Positions 1 to 7,693 of a DNA stretch of 64,000 nucleotides are shown piece by piece. Made by a program: the position numbers and the translations under genes. The DNA lies in the NCBI GenBank assembly GCA_900544535.1, contig UQVH01000012.1, positions 28,808-92,807 on the forward strand. Reading direction: 5' to 3'. Numbering within the stretch: position 1 is the first letter of the stretch; every line of letters starts with the position of its first letter. The notes beneath the pieces are model-generated. The model searched no databases and was not told the origin of the DNA. It saw only the letters and a program-made list of their open reading frames with translations. The DNA is from an uncultured Bacteroidales bacterium. Its GTDB lineage: Bacteria > Bacteroidota > Bacteroidia > Bacteroidales > Muribaculaceae.

Positions 1-554
1 TTGAGTTTCTCCTTGTCGGCGGCCGAAAGGAGAGCGCCGTTGCGGGTGAAGCTCTTGTAGGAGAGTTCGACGGCGCGTTTCTGCGGACCGGTCAGATTGA
101 GCTTGTCGCGGCGGTCATAGAGATATTTGACGCGCTGGAAGAGTTTGTCGTTCATCGAGATCTCGTCGGCCGCTGCGGCTGCCATCGGATATGCCTTCTC
201 GGAAATGGCGGTCATCTGGTCGTTGTTGTCAGTCTCGTCGAGCGAGCCGAACACGAGCATCACGCGCTGCAACAGTGCGCCGCTCTTCTCCATGGCGAGG
301 ATTGTGTTGTCGAAAGTCGGAGTTTTAGGGTTGTTGGCGATCGCTTCGATCTCCTTTTTCTGCTCGGCGATTCCCTGCTCGATGGCGGGAAGATAGTCGC
401 CGTAGGTGATCTTGTCGAACGGAGGAATCTCGAACGGTGTGTCGTAAGGTGCCAGGAAGGGGTTCTGGCGGGTCTGTGCAGTCATGTCTGCCGGATCGGT
501 TAGTGCAGCCGGGAGCAAAACGGCTCCGAGGGCGGCGGTTAATAATTTGTTCAT
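1..554 (-). CDS. dcp: Peptidyl-dipeptidase Dcp (M3 metallopeptidase), N-terminal part
   Basis: The gene runs off the left edge, so only about the first 185 residues are visible. They begin MNKLLTAALGAVLLPAA, a signal-peptide-like hydrophobic stretch, followed by NPFLAPYDTPFEIPPFDKI and PAIEQGIAEQ, the typical N-terminal region of Bacteroidales M3-family peptidyl-dipeptidases that remove C-terminal dipeptides. The HEXXH zinc site lies in the missing part, so catalytic competence cannot be judged. The start at 554 is the first ATG before the hydrophobic stretch. It follows the endonuclease-like gene by 38 nt on the same strand and is probably co-transcribed with it. The family call rests on resemblance of the N-terminal region only. 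Confidence 0.8.
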   Translation of the reverse strand, partial: MNKLLTAALGAVLLPAALTDPADMTAQTRQNPFLAPYDTPFEIPPFDKITYGDYLPAIEQGIAEQKKEIEAIANNPKTPTFDNTILAMEKSGALLQRVMLVFGSLDETDNNDQMTAISEKAYPMAAAAADEISMNDKLFQRVKYLYDRRDKLNLTGPQKRAVELSYKSFTRNGALLSAADKEKL

Positions 555-592
555 GCGTTCAGATGGTATTGGGGGTTAATTGTATTTGCAGA

Positions 593-1786
593 TTATGGCG
601 TTGCGGATGTTTTGTCGAACAGAAATGTGGTCAGCAGCGGATTGTGGTCGCTCGACGAGATAGCGCCCCGCTCGATGTCGACGGCTTTGAACGGTCCGCG
701 GTAAAGCACTTGGTCGATGCGGAAGTAAAATTTGTCGCCGTGATAGGTGATCGCGGGTCCGAAAGCCGCGTCGGCGTAGGCGTCGTGCATGTCGTCGGCC
801 ATGATTGTGCGCACGGCATAGCAGTCCGGGATGTCGTTGAAATCGCCGGCTACAATAAAGGGCCCTCCGATAGAGTCTATGACGTTTCTGACTGCCTGGG
901 CCTCGATGGCGCGGTCTCTGAAAGCTACGGCCAGTTTGCTGAGAAGCTGCGATTTGACTTCGTTGATCTCTTTCTTGAGCTTACGCTTGGTGGCGGGGAC
1001 GTCGCGGAAAGTTTCTTTGTAGAGAGCCTTGTCGGCATCGGTCAGACCGATGGATTTCAGGTGAACGTTGACCAGATGTACGGTCAGGCCTTTGATGTCG
1101 AGTCTGTAACAGTCGATTACGTTGTGGATTTTCCGCGGGACGTCAATGCGGATCGGGGTGAGGGGATATTTCGAAAAGACGAAGAGCTCGTTGTTGTGGT
1201 TTATGGCGCGATAGGGGTAGCGGGCATAGAGTGAATCGAGTTGGCTCTGGCGCATGTTCCAGTAGTCGCCATGGACTCTTGCTTCGGTCTCACTGAATTT
1301 CAGCTTACCGGGAGCGTCGAGGGATACGTCGGCTTCCTGAATGTTGAGTATGTCGGCATCGGTCGAGAGTATGAAGCTCAGTGTGGGATTTGCCTTCAGA
1401 GCCGGATTTTCACCGCGGAAATCGCAGTAATGCAGTATATTGTAGGTCAACAGTGTGAATGAACGGCCTTTCTCTTCGGCCGTCAGCCTGTGGCCGAAGA
1501 GGTGGAGGGGCGAGAAACTGAGTATAGGCCCCGCCGAGGCTATCCAGCCCGTCAGGACGATCAGCGCGAGACGCTTGTCGAAAAACAGATCTGTGATCAT
1601 TAGCACGATTCCGATCAGCAGCATGGCTGGGAGCGTCATGGCGATCATGGCCATGATCACGCGCGTTTCCGGATTGAAGGTGCCTCCGTAAGCCGCTAAG
1701 ATTGTCGCCATAGCCGCGAAGAGATTGATCCCCACACCTATGGCGAGGACCGTCGATCTGACCGGACGATGTGGACGGAGGTTCAT
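593..1786 (-). CDS. Membrane-anchored endonuclease/exonuclease/phosphatase family protein
   Basis: 397 residues. The first 95 hold three hydrophobic segments (about 12-35, 43-67, 70-92). The rest is an EEP (DNase I-like) phosphoesterase domain: TYN at 114-116, IQEAD at 149-153 (metal-binding Glu), a VHLKS segment, GDFND at 314-318, and SSDHNPL at 378-384 with the catalytic His. The key motifs are present, so the domain is probably active. The substrate (nucleic acid, phospholipid or other phosphodiester) cannot be told from sequence. Its start codon overlaps the upstream rhomboid stop (ATGA overlap), which argues for translational coupling in a rhomboid-rhomboid-EEP-Dcp operon. Confidence 0.88.
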   Translation of the reverse strand: MNLRPHRPVRSTVLAIGVGINLFAAMATILAAYGGTFNPETRVIMAMIAMTLPAMLLIGIVLMITDLFFDKRLALIVLTGWIASAGPILSFSPLHLFGHRLTAEEKGRSFTLLTYNILHYCDFRGENPALKANPTLSFILSTDADILNIQEADVSLDAPGKLKFSETEARVHGDYWNMRQSQLDSLYARYPYRAINHNNELFVFSKYPLTPIRIDVPRKIHNVIDCYRLDIKGLTVHLVNVHLKSIGLTDADKALYKETFRDVPATKRKLKKEINEVKSQLLSKLAVAFRDRAIEAQAVRNVIDSIGGPFIVAGDFNDIPDCYAVRTIMADDMHDAYADAAFGPAITYHGDKFYFRIDQVLYRGPFKAVDIERGAISSSDHNPLLTTFLFDKTSATP

Positions 1787-2733
1787 TTTATTTTTCGGCT
1801 GACATCAAAAAGGCGCTGTCGCTCCTCAGGGGTGAGGGCGGCATAGCCTGATTTCTTTATTTTGTCGAGGATCGCATCGAGAATTTCGCGGTCCGACCGG
1901 CTGCACGATGGTTCGGCCTTGCGTTCGGCCTGTGCGGGGCTGGGGGGCGCTGAGGCGGGGCGTCCGGATGCGGGACGCGTTTGGCCCGGAGTGCGGTTTC
2001 TACTCCAGATGGCTGAGGCGAAACTGTTCCAGGCATTGGCGATGCGGTCGAAGGCGCGGTTGAAAGGAGCGGTAATATCATGTCCGCGCCTGAGACGCAG
2101 GGCATAGAGCGCGCCGACAGCCACACCGCCGATATGCGCGATCTCTCCGCCGGCATTGTTGCCGGTCACACCTATGAGGACAAGGAAGATGGTGATGATC
2201 GCTATCCATTTCAGCGAGACCGATCCGATGAACAGCAGATTCATCCTGAAGTCAGGCATCAGGATTGCCGTGGCGGTCACTATGGCAATCACCGAAGCCG
2301 ACGAGCCTATGAGCATCCCGAAATGATAGGCGAACATCGGCAGTCCGCAATAGGCGGCGATGAAAAGCAGTCCGCCTCCCAGTCCGCCCAACAGATAGAG
2401 TGCAAGAAGCTGGCGGGGGGTGGCAGTCATCATGAACAGGGTGCCGAACCAGTAGAGCCACAGCAGATTGAAGACGATGTGCATCAGATCGTACTGCGCG
2501 AACATGTAGGTGATGATTGTCCACGGTCGTGTCAGCAGCAACAGCGGCGAGCTTGGCAGCTGCACATAGCCCAGCACGGTGTTGATGAATTCCGGATTTC
2601 CGCAGAGTATACCTACTATGGCGGTCAGGCGCAGGACCACAAAGAAGCCGATGTTGATCCAGATGATCTTCATCAGCATGGTCGAGGCGGAAAATCCGCG
2701 CCTCATCTGCCGGATAGTGTCAGAAACCGCCAT
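1783..2733 (-). CDS. Rhomboid family intramembrane serine protease
   Basis: 316 residues with about six membrane segments in the first 215. Rhomboid hallmarks are HIVFNLLWLYWFG (about 85-97), the serine motif GSSAS with likely nucleophile Ser145, and the catalytic histidine in AHIGG (His200). The C-terminal 100 residues are a soluble tail rich in Pro, Ala and Arg (about 245-275), ending in a short helical segment (EILDAILDKIKKSGYAAL). Such enzymes cleave transmembrane segments of substrate proteins within the inner membrane. The start overlaps the end of the upstream rhomboid gene by 14 nt, so the two are co-transcribed. Substrates are unknown. Confidence 0.93.
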   Translation of the reverse strand: MAVSDTIRQMRRGFSASTMLMKIIWINIGFFVVLRLTAIVGILCGNPEFINTVLGYVQLPSSPLLLLTRPWTIITYMFAQYDLMHIVFNLLWLYWFGTLFMMTATPRQLLALYLLGGLGGGLLFIAAYCGLPMFAYHFGMLIGSSASVIAIVTATAILMPDFRMNLLFIGSVSLKWIAIITIFLVLIGVTGNNAGGEIAHIGGVAVGALYALRLRRGHDITAPFNRAFDRIANAWNSFASAIWSRNRTPGQTRPASGRPASAPPSPAQAERKAEPSCSRSDREILDAILDKIKKSGYAALTPEERQRLFDVSRKIK

Positions 2734-3484
2734 GGAAAGTGCCTTTCTTTTTCCAATACATTATTATAAAGAAGCCGAAGATCATGCCTCCGAGGTGGGC
2801 GAAGTGGGCCACACCGTCGCTTTTGCCTGCTGCTTCGCTCAGTCCGATGAGCAATTCGATCACACCCATGCCTATGACCATCCACTTGGCTTTGATCGGT
2901 ACAGGAATGAAGAAGAGGTAGAGCGGTGCGTTGGGGAAGAGCATGCCGAAGGCGAGCAACACTCCGTAGATGGCTCCCGAAGCGCCGATCGTGATAAACA
3001 TGTTGAGGTTGCGGGCAAGCCATTCGCGCCCTTCGGCGGTAAATTCCGACTGCCGGATAAATTCGCGGGCCTCGGCGAAATCCACGTCTGAAGCCTGCGA
3101 GATCAGCTTGACGAAGGTGTCTTCCCAGGTCAGCGCCCATGTGAGTTCCTGAATGAGGGCAGCCCCGACGCCGCACGACACATAATAGAAGAGGAAACGC
3201 GCGCTGCCGAGAGTGCGTTCAAGCGTTATGCCGAACATGAAGAGGGAGAACATATTGAAAAATATGTGGGCCAGGCTTCCTGTCGAGTGCATGAACATAT
3301 AGGTGAACAACTGCGCCGGATTGAAATCCGCGGCTTTGAAATAGTGGAGACCGGCATAGGTCTCAAGGTCCGCTCCGAGGTGGCGCGGAAGAACGAACAT
3401 TGCCAGCCAGACGATCAGATTGATGATGATCAGATTCTTTGTTACAGGCGGCATCTGTGAGAAAAATGAGTTTCCTGTCTGCAT
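2720..3484 (-). CDS. Rhomboid family intramembrane serine protease
   Basis: 254 residues, the canonical core size. The Asn motif is in HIFFNMFSLFMFG (73-85), the nucleophile in GASGAIYG (Ser169), and the catalytic His in HFAHLGG (His230). An unusual charged insertion between segments (about 120-160, DTFVKLISQASDVDF onward) forms a long extramembrane loop. It is first in a four-gene minus-strand operon. A TAAATTTG -7 box at 3490-3497 ends 5 nt before the ATG, so the message probably starts at or very near the start codon. The two neighbouring rhomboids are only distantly similar, so they probably differ in substrate. Confidence 0.94.
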   Translation of the reverse strand: MQTGNSFFSQMPPVTKNLIIINLIVWLAMFVLPRHLGADLETYAGLHYFKAADFNPAQLFTYMFMHSTGSLAHIFFNMFSLFMFGITLERTLGSARFLFYYVSCGVGAALIQELTWALTWEDTFVKLISQASDVDFAEAREFIRQSEFTAEGREWLARNLNMFITIGASGAIYGVLLAFGMLFPNAPLYLFFIPVPIKAKWMVIGMGVIELLIGLSEAAGKSDGVAHFAHLGGMIFGFFIIMYWKKKGTFHGGF

Positions 3485-3489
3485 AGCTG

Positions 3490-3497
3490 CAAATTTA
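3490..3497 (-). promoter_or_regulatory. -7 promoter box of rhomboid operon
   Basis: On the minus strand this reads TAAATTTG, matching the Bacteroidetes -7 consensus TAnnTTTG. It lies 5 nt upstream of the ATG at 3484, implying a leaderless or nearly leaderless mRNA. Confidence 0.6.
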
Positions 3498-3686
3498 CGA
3501 AATATTCCCCGAATAATCTACCTCTCGCAATACAAGTGGTGTGGCCGGGGTTGCGTTTTTTGTGGCTGTAACGTGAAAAGCGGGCGTAACGGATGATGTA
3601 TAAACAACGAGTCCTGGTGACAGGATTGATAAATTTTATTGATTAACTAACTTTAACGATCGGGGGGTAATTTGTGAATAAATATT

Positions 3687-3694
3687 TAATTTTG
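3687..3694 (+). promoter_or_regulatory. -7 promoter box upstream of lipoprotein pair
   Basis: TAATTTTG matches the TAnnTTTG consensus and lies 65 nt before the ATG at 3760. No good TTTG element is seen at the expected -33 spacing. Confidence 0.5.
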
Positions 3695-3759
3695 CCCGTG
3701 AAATTATTATATACGTAGAAATTTTTCCAAAAATTTTTAACCAATCAAATCACACAATT

Positions 3760-4161
3760 ATGAAAAAATCATTTTTCATCGCTGCGATCGCAGCTCTGGC
3801 GCTTAGTTCTTGTTCTACAATCACACACACCGCTTCAACCGAAGCTGTCGACACTGAAGTCTACAACCGCTCAAATGCCGATCTGAAAGTTTCGCCCAAA
3901 AAGATCACCTACACTTTCACTCCCAACAACACTTACAGACGTGCCGGCGAGAAGGCTGTGTTGCGTGCCGCTGTCGCCAAGGCGCTTGAGGCTAACGGAG
4001 ATGCCGATGTGCTCGTGGCTCCCCAGTTTGAAGTCAAGAAAACCCGCGGTCTTTTCACCACTAAAGTTAAATATGTGACTGTCAAGGGTTATCCCGCAAC
4101 CTATACAAATGTTCATCCTACCACTGTTTCCGAAGCGCAGGTTATAGGAACTCTCAAATAA
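3760..4161 (+). CDS. Small Bacteroidales lipoprotein, paralogue of next gene
   Basis: 133 residues beginning with a lipoprotein signal peptide; the lipobox is LSSC with lipidated Cys at about 18, followed by STITHTAS. The mature part contains ADVLVAPQFEVKKTRGLF and VKGYPATYTN, which recur almost unchanged in the next gene (ADVLVEPQYIVKRRGLF, VTGYPATYSN). It is therefore the short form of a duplicated pair, made of the shared domain only. I do not recognise a named function. It is probably co-transcribed with the next gene (6 nt gap). An outer-membrane or periplasmic location is inferred from the lipobox. Confidence 0.8.
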   Translation: MKKSFFIAAIAALALSSCSTITHTASTEAVDTEVYNRSNADLKVSPKKITYTFTPNNTYRRAGEKAVLRAAVAKALEANGDADVLVAPQFEVKKTRGLFTTKVKYVTVKGYPATYTNVHPTTVSEAQVIGTLK

Positions 4162-4167
4162 TCGGCT

Positions 4168-5118
4168 ATGAACAGAATCATGATTTTAGCTGCCGGCGTC
4201 GGTCTGGCACTAAGCTCGTGTTCTACCATCCAGCATACTTCGCAGACGGCCGGGGTTGATACCAACGTCTACAATCTGACTGTGGCCGACATGAATGTCG
4301 CCAAGCAGAAACAGACGATGACAACCGAGTGGAAATGGAATCCGCTGTCAACCGTTTCGCTCAAGGCCCAGAAGGAGACGGCGACTGCCGAGTTGCTCAA
4401 GGAGGCAAATGCCGATGTGCTGGTAGAACCGCAATATATCGTGAAGCGCCGCGGTCTGTTTCGCGGCGGCTCCCTGACTGTCACGGGCTATCCCGCCACT
4501 TACTCGAATTTCCGCAATATGACTCCCGAAGATGCCGAGAAGATCGCAAAGATCAACGGCTATTGCGACAGTGCGACGGTGGCTTTCGCCTATCCTGTCA
4601 TCAATACTTCGGTCGAACGTCCCGCCCGCAAACCCCGCAAGGCAGTAGTCACTCCGCGTCTGCGCCGTGAAGAGCCTGGCAGACGTCAATTTGTCAGCTT
4701 GCTCGGCGGAGGGCTGATTGACGTGGATGATGAATTCGACGATAGCTTCAGCGCCGGTCTTATGTATGGCAACTATGGCCGCAGCTGGGGCTGGTATGGT
4801 AAAATTTTGGTAACTCATGCTGAAATTTACCACACCAGCGGTTCCCGTCCGTCAAAAACTACTCCTCTTGTGACGGCCGGAGCTATCAAAACCCTTTCAC
4901 CTAACTGGAATTGCTTTTTCGGTCTCGGTCTTGGAGGCTATGTATATGGCTCTTTCCATGAGCGGGCGAAAGTGAAATTGTCTGTTCCTGTCGACCTGGG
5001 CTTCCAATGGCGGGCACGACATTTCAATCTTATGGCCGGTGCAGCCTATACAGTGCCTGTAACTGGTAGTGGAAGCGGTAGCGTTGCTCCTTTTGTGGGC
5101 ATCGGTTACAGTTTCTGA
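4168..5118 (+). CDS. Lipoprotein domain fused to a C-terminal beta-barrel-like domain
   Basis: 316 residues. The first 120 form the same lipoprotein module as the preceding gene (lipobox LSSC, Cys at about 18; ADVLVEPQY; VTGYPATYSN). A basic linker (about 150-170, RPARKPRKAVVTPRLRR) leads to 145 residues of alternating Gly/aromatic strands ending in SVAPFVGIGYSF, a terminal Phe typical of small outer-membrane barrels. The architecture suggests a lipid-anchored, outer-membrane-associated protein, but the function is unknown. A hairpin with a T run follows at 5176-5216. The pair appears to have arisen by tandem duplication with gain or loss of the barrel. Confidence 0.8.
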   Translation: MNRIMILAAGVGLALSSCSTIQHTSQTAGVDTNVYNLTVADMNVAKQKQTMTTEWKWNPLSTVSLKAQKETATAELLKEANADVLVEPQYIVKRRGLFRGGSLTVTGYPATYSNFRNMTPEDAEKIAKINGYCDSATVAFAYPVINTSVERPARKPRKAVVTPRLRREEPGRRQFVSLLGGGLIDVDDEFDDSFSAGLMYGNYGRSWGWYGKILVTHAEIYHTSGSRPSKTTPLVTAGAIKTLSPNWNCFFGLGLGGYVYGSFHERAKVKLSVPVDLGFQWRARHFNLMAGAAYTVPVTGSGSGSVAPFVGIGYSF

Positions 5119-5175
5119 TGTTATAGTTTTTGATGAAGCCTAACTTCCCGCAATAAAAAAGTGTTTTAATTCAGA

Positions 5176-5216
5176 CGCTGAGGGGCTGCCCGGTGCAGTC
5201 TCTCAGCCTTTTTGTT
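5176..5216 (+). terminator. Intrinsic terminator after lipoprotein pair
   Basis: GCTGAG (5177-5182) pairs with CTCAGC (5202-5207), with further GCTGC/GCAG pairing inside, followed by CTTTTTG. Confidence 0.7.
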
Positions 5217-5244
5217 TTATTTAACATTAAAAATCTCTATAATA

Positions 5245-5276
5245 TTTGGTGGTTAAAATAAAAGTCCCTACCTTTG
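5245..5276 (+). promoter_or_regulatory. Promoter of initiator tRNA
   Basis: TTTG (5245-5248), 20 nt spacer, TACCTTTG (5269-5276), a full match to the Bacteroidetes promoter consensus. The predicted start lies about 10 nt before the tRNA. Confidence 0.75.
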
Positions 5277-5294
5277 CACCACGAAAAACGACAT

Positions 5295-5369
<75 letters not shown>

Positions 5370-5372
5370 AGA

Positions 5373-5416
5373 AAAGCCTTGTAACCGACACCGGTTGCAA
5401 GGCTTCTTCATTTTTA
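5373..5416 (+). terminator. Intrinsic terminator of tRNA-fMet
   Basis: AAGCCTTGTAACCG pairs with CGGTTGCAAGGCTT around an ACAC loop (one G:T pair), followed by CTTCATTTTT. Confidence 0.85.
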
Positions 5417-5462
5417 GCCTCTTTGTGTGGGGCGGACAGTCCGGCGGTATATGAAGATATGG

Positions 5463-5509
5463 CAAAAGGAGGCAGACGTGTCCGTCACGGACTCATCTGT
5501 CTCCTTTTG
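5463..5509. terminator. Long hairpin between convergent units
   Basis: CAAAAGGAGGCAGA pairs with TCTGTCTCCTTTTG (one wobble). It lies between the tRNA unit (+) and the DUF3127 gene (-), and can serve as a bidirectional terminator. Confidence 0.55.
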
Positions 5510-5559
5510 TAGGATATTCTGTCGGGAGGCTGACTTTTCGGATTTTTAAGTTTGCCAGA

Positions 5560-5979
5560 TCAGAAAGGCAGGTCGTCGGTAGCCGAGGGGGTGAGGTCCG
5601 GAGCCGGCGGAGCGGGAACTGCATTGGGAGCGGCATAGCCCTGAGGCATCTGCTGGGCGGGTCCGTAGGCTGCGGGTGCGCCATATGCTCCGGGTGCGGG
5701 TGCGGTGCCGGGGGTGGCATCTTCGGCTTTCCATGCGCGGATGTCGACATACCAGCGGCCGTTGTATTCGCGGCTGTCAATGTCGAAACTGATTTTCACC
5801 ATCTGGCCTACCTGCAAGGGGAACTGGTCGACGCGGTCGCCGAAAAAGTTGAAGAATACTTTGCGCGGATAGGTTTCCTGAGTTTCAAGTACGTATTCAC
5901 GCTTTTTCCATGCGTTTCCTTTCTGGGACTGGCCGCCCACTTCGGGGAGCGCCACAATGATTTTTCCTGTAACTTCCAT
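5560..5979 (-). CDS. DUF3127 domain-containing protein
   Basis: 139 residues from MEVTGKIIVALPEVGG. The first 90 residues match the DUF3127 pattern common in Bacteroidetes (KREYVLETQETYPRKVFF, VGQMVKISFDIDSREYNGRW), thought to be an OB-like, single-strand-binding-related fold. The tail is low-complexity Pro/Ala/Gly/Tyr and ends in acidic-aromatic TDDLPF, which resembles the partner-binding acidic tip of SSB proteins. The tip DDLPF makes an SSB-like role plausible, but this is inference. An in-frame extension to 6060 exists, but the promoter at 6038-6069 falls inside it, so the ATG at 5979 is preferred. Single gene. Confidence 0.85.
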   Translation of the reverse strand: MEVTGKIIVALPEVGGQSQKGNAWKKREYVLETQETYPRKVFFNFFGDRVDQFPLQVGQMVKISFDIDSREYNGRWYVDIRAWKAEDATPGTAPAPGAYGAPAAYGPAQQMPQGYAAPNAVPAPPAPDLTPSATDDLPF

Positions 5980-6037
5980 ATTGTTGATCAGAGTTTTTCG
6001 GATTGATTTATGAGACCGCATCAAAACGGACTGACTA

Positions 6038-6069
6038 CAAAAGTAATCAATTTCCTTCAACCGACCAAA
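6038..6069 (-). promoter_or_regulatory. Promoter of DUF3127 gene
   Basis: On the minus strand: TTTG (6069-6066), 20 nt, TACTTTTG (6045-6038). Full consensus spacing. It decides the start codon of the gene below. Confidence 0.7.
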
Positions 6070-6151
6070 TCAGAACCGGCCGCCGATAAAAACTTTTTTC
6101 ATAAAATTCTCTTATTTTCTGTCTGACCTATCCTTTATCATGTAGTAGTTG

Positions 6152-7693
6152 TCAGGGCTTTTCCCAGACAGTTATGCTTTTGCGCAAGGCAACACGCCCG
6201 TATTTTTTCATCTGTTGGCTGCTGTTTCCTTTTAGTTGTCTGAGCGTGTAGATTTTGACAGGTCTGAAACCTATGAGTTCGGCTAAAAGGGTCGAGATGA
6301 AATCGACGGGAATGACTTCACCCGCATAGCGGACATTGTCATTGACGAAGGCTATCTTTGCCCCGTGCCGACAGACGCGAAACAGTTCGAAGAAGAGAAA
6401 GGTCAGTTCGGTAAAATAGCCTTCGACCATCTGCAATACCCCCTTGTTATTGATTTCGCCGTTGTCGGCCCGCTGTTTCAGGGCCCGGAGGGTCTCATGC
6501 AACGGTGTGCACGAAGCAATTATACCGGAGATCTTCTCAAAATCGGTCGGGCGGCCGATGGTAGTGTAGAAGTCTTTGAGTGTCTCGATTTTCGGTTTGT
6601 TTTCTACGGTGCATGACAACAGATCCTGACGCATACGGCGAATACCATCGTCGGTGACTCCAAGATAGGCAAGCTCAAGGGCGTAGGTGCGTGTGTAGTC
6701 GTAGCGGTTACAGTAGGGGGGCGACGTGATAACTGCATCGACAGTCCCGGCAGGCTGTAAGGGAATATTGAACAGCACGTTTTCTTCGCGGAAATCACAT
6801 CGGGTGTCCCGTTGTGGCGGAGGGGTGTTGCGGAGAAGGACGATGTCGGATATTACATGGTCAAGCTCGGCGAGGATCGCGCTTTTGAATGAAGGAATTT
6901 CCCCTTTGTCCAATTTTACGACCATTGGCTTGCGTCCGGTTTCCTTGCGCTTTTTGACGGCCCGGATTATTTTGGGTGAGCGAATGTCCCATCGGAGATA
7001 CTGTCCGTCTTTTGCCGAATAACTGATACGTTCCAGTATATTCACACAACAAAGCCGGAAGAGAGTTTTGCTGATTTCTGAAAAAGCAGAGGAGGCGATG
7101 AGGCCGGTGAAGTAATTCAGTGCTATGGCTGTCGCTTTCGGATAGCCGTCTTCTGTTATGGTTATGTATGGGGTCTCGGTCTGATAGTCTGCCGGGACTT
7201 CCTGCTCGCAGATGAATTCCACCATGCGGCGGAGTTCTTCAAGGTCATAGTCGCGGACCGCGCTTTTTGCTTTGATTGCGATGGCCGACATGGGAAGGAT
7301 GTCATAGCCCAGGCTGTCAAGCCCTTCCGATGCGGCAACCAGAGCTGTTGTGCCCGAGCCCATGAAAGGGTCAAGAATAGTTTCGCCGGGCATGAGACGA
7401 AATTCACTGATGAGGTTTCTGACGAGTTCTGCCGAAAAGCCCTCCTTGTATTTCAGCCAGCCGTGTATGCAATCGTTTTTGCTCAGTTGGAAACTGACGC
7501 TGCGCCGGTCGAATTTGTCAGTGATTTCAATCAGCGGCCAATATTTTTCTTCAAGATGTATTCTTTCAGTATCTGAGGCGAAGCCATCTGCCGAAAAGGA
7601 TGTGAGTTTCCAGTTGTCAGAGGCGCTTTGTGCGGGGTATTCAGTAAAAAGACTCGGAGTCATTGTTGTCAGAGACTTATAATCCAATCGCAA
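6152..7693 (-). CDS. DNA methyltransferase of AvaI/BsoBI-type R-M system (probable N4-cytosine)
   Basis: 513 residues. The SAM-binding motif DPFMGSGTT is at 108-116 and the catalytic TSPPY at 323-327, so SAM motif precedes the catalytic motif with a long variable region between. TSPPY is the usual catalytic motif of N4-methylcytosine enzymes. The gene lies directly downstream of a BsoBI-like endonuclease and overlaps its end by 25 nt; an alternative ATG at 7663 would sit just after the endonuclease stop. It should protect CYCGRG sites from the partner nuclease. GC content looks lower than in neighbouring housekeeping genes (about 45 percent in one 60-nt sample), in line with acquisition by transfer. 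Confidence 0.9.
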   Translation of the reverse strand: MRLDYKSLTTMTPSLFTEYPAQSASDNWKLTSFSADGFASDTERIHLEEKYWPLIEITDKFDRRSVSFQLSKNDCIHGWLKYKEGFSAELVRNLISEFRLMPGETILDPFMGSGTTALVAASEGLDSLGYDILPMSAIAIKAKSAVRDYDLEELRRMVEFICEQEVPADYQTETPYITITEDGYPKATAIALNYFTGLIASSAFSEISKTLFRLCCVNILERISYSAKDGQYLRWDIRSPKIIRAVKKRKETGRKPMVVKLDKGEIPSFKSAILAELDHVISDIVLLRNTPPPQRDTRCDFREENVLFNIPLQPAGTVDAVITSPPYCNRYDYTRTYALELAYLGVTDDGIRRMRQDLLSCTVENKPKIETLKDFYTTIGRPTDFEKISGIIASCTPLHETLRALKQRADNGEINNKGVLQMVEGYFTELTFLFFELFRVCRHGAKIAFVNDNVRYAGEVIPVDFISTLLAELIGFRPVKIYTLRQLKGNSSQQMKKYGRVALRKSITVWEKP

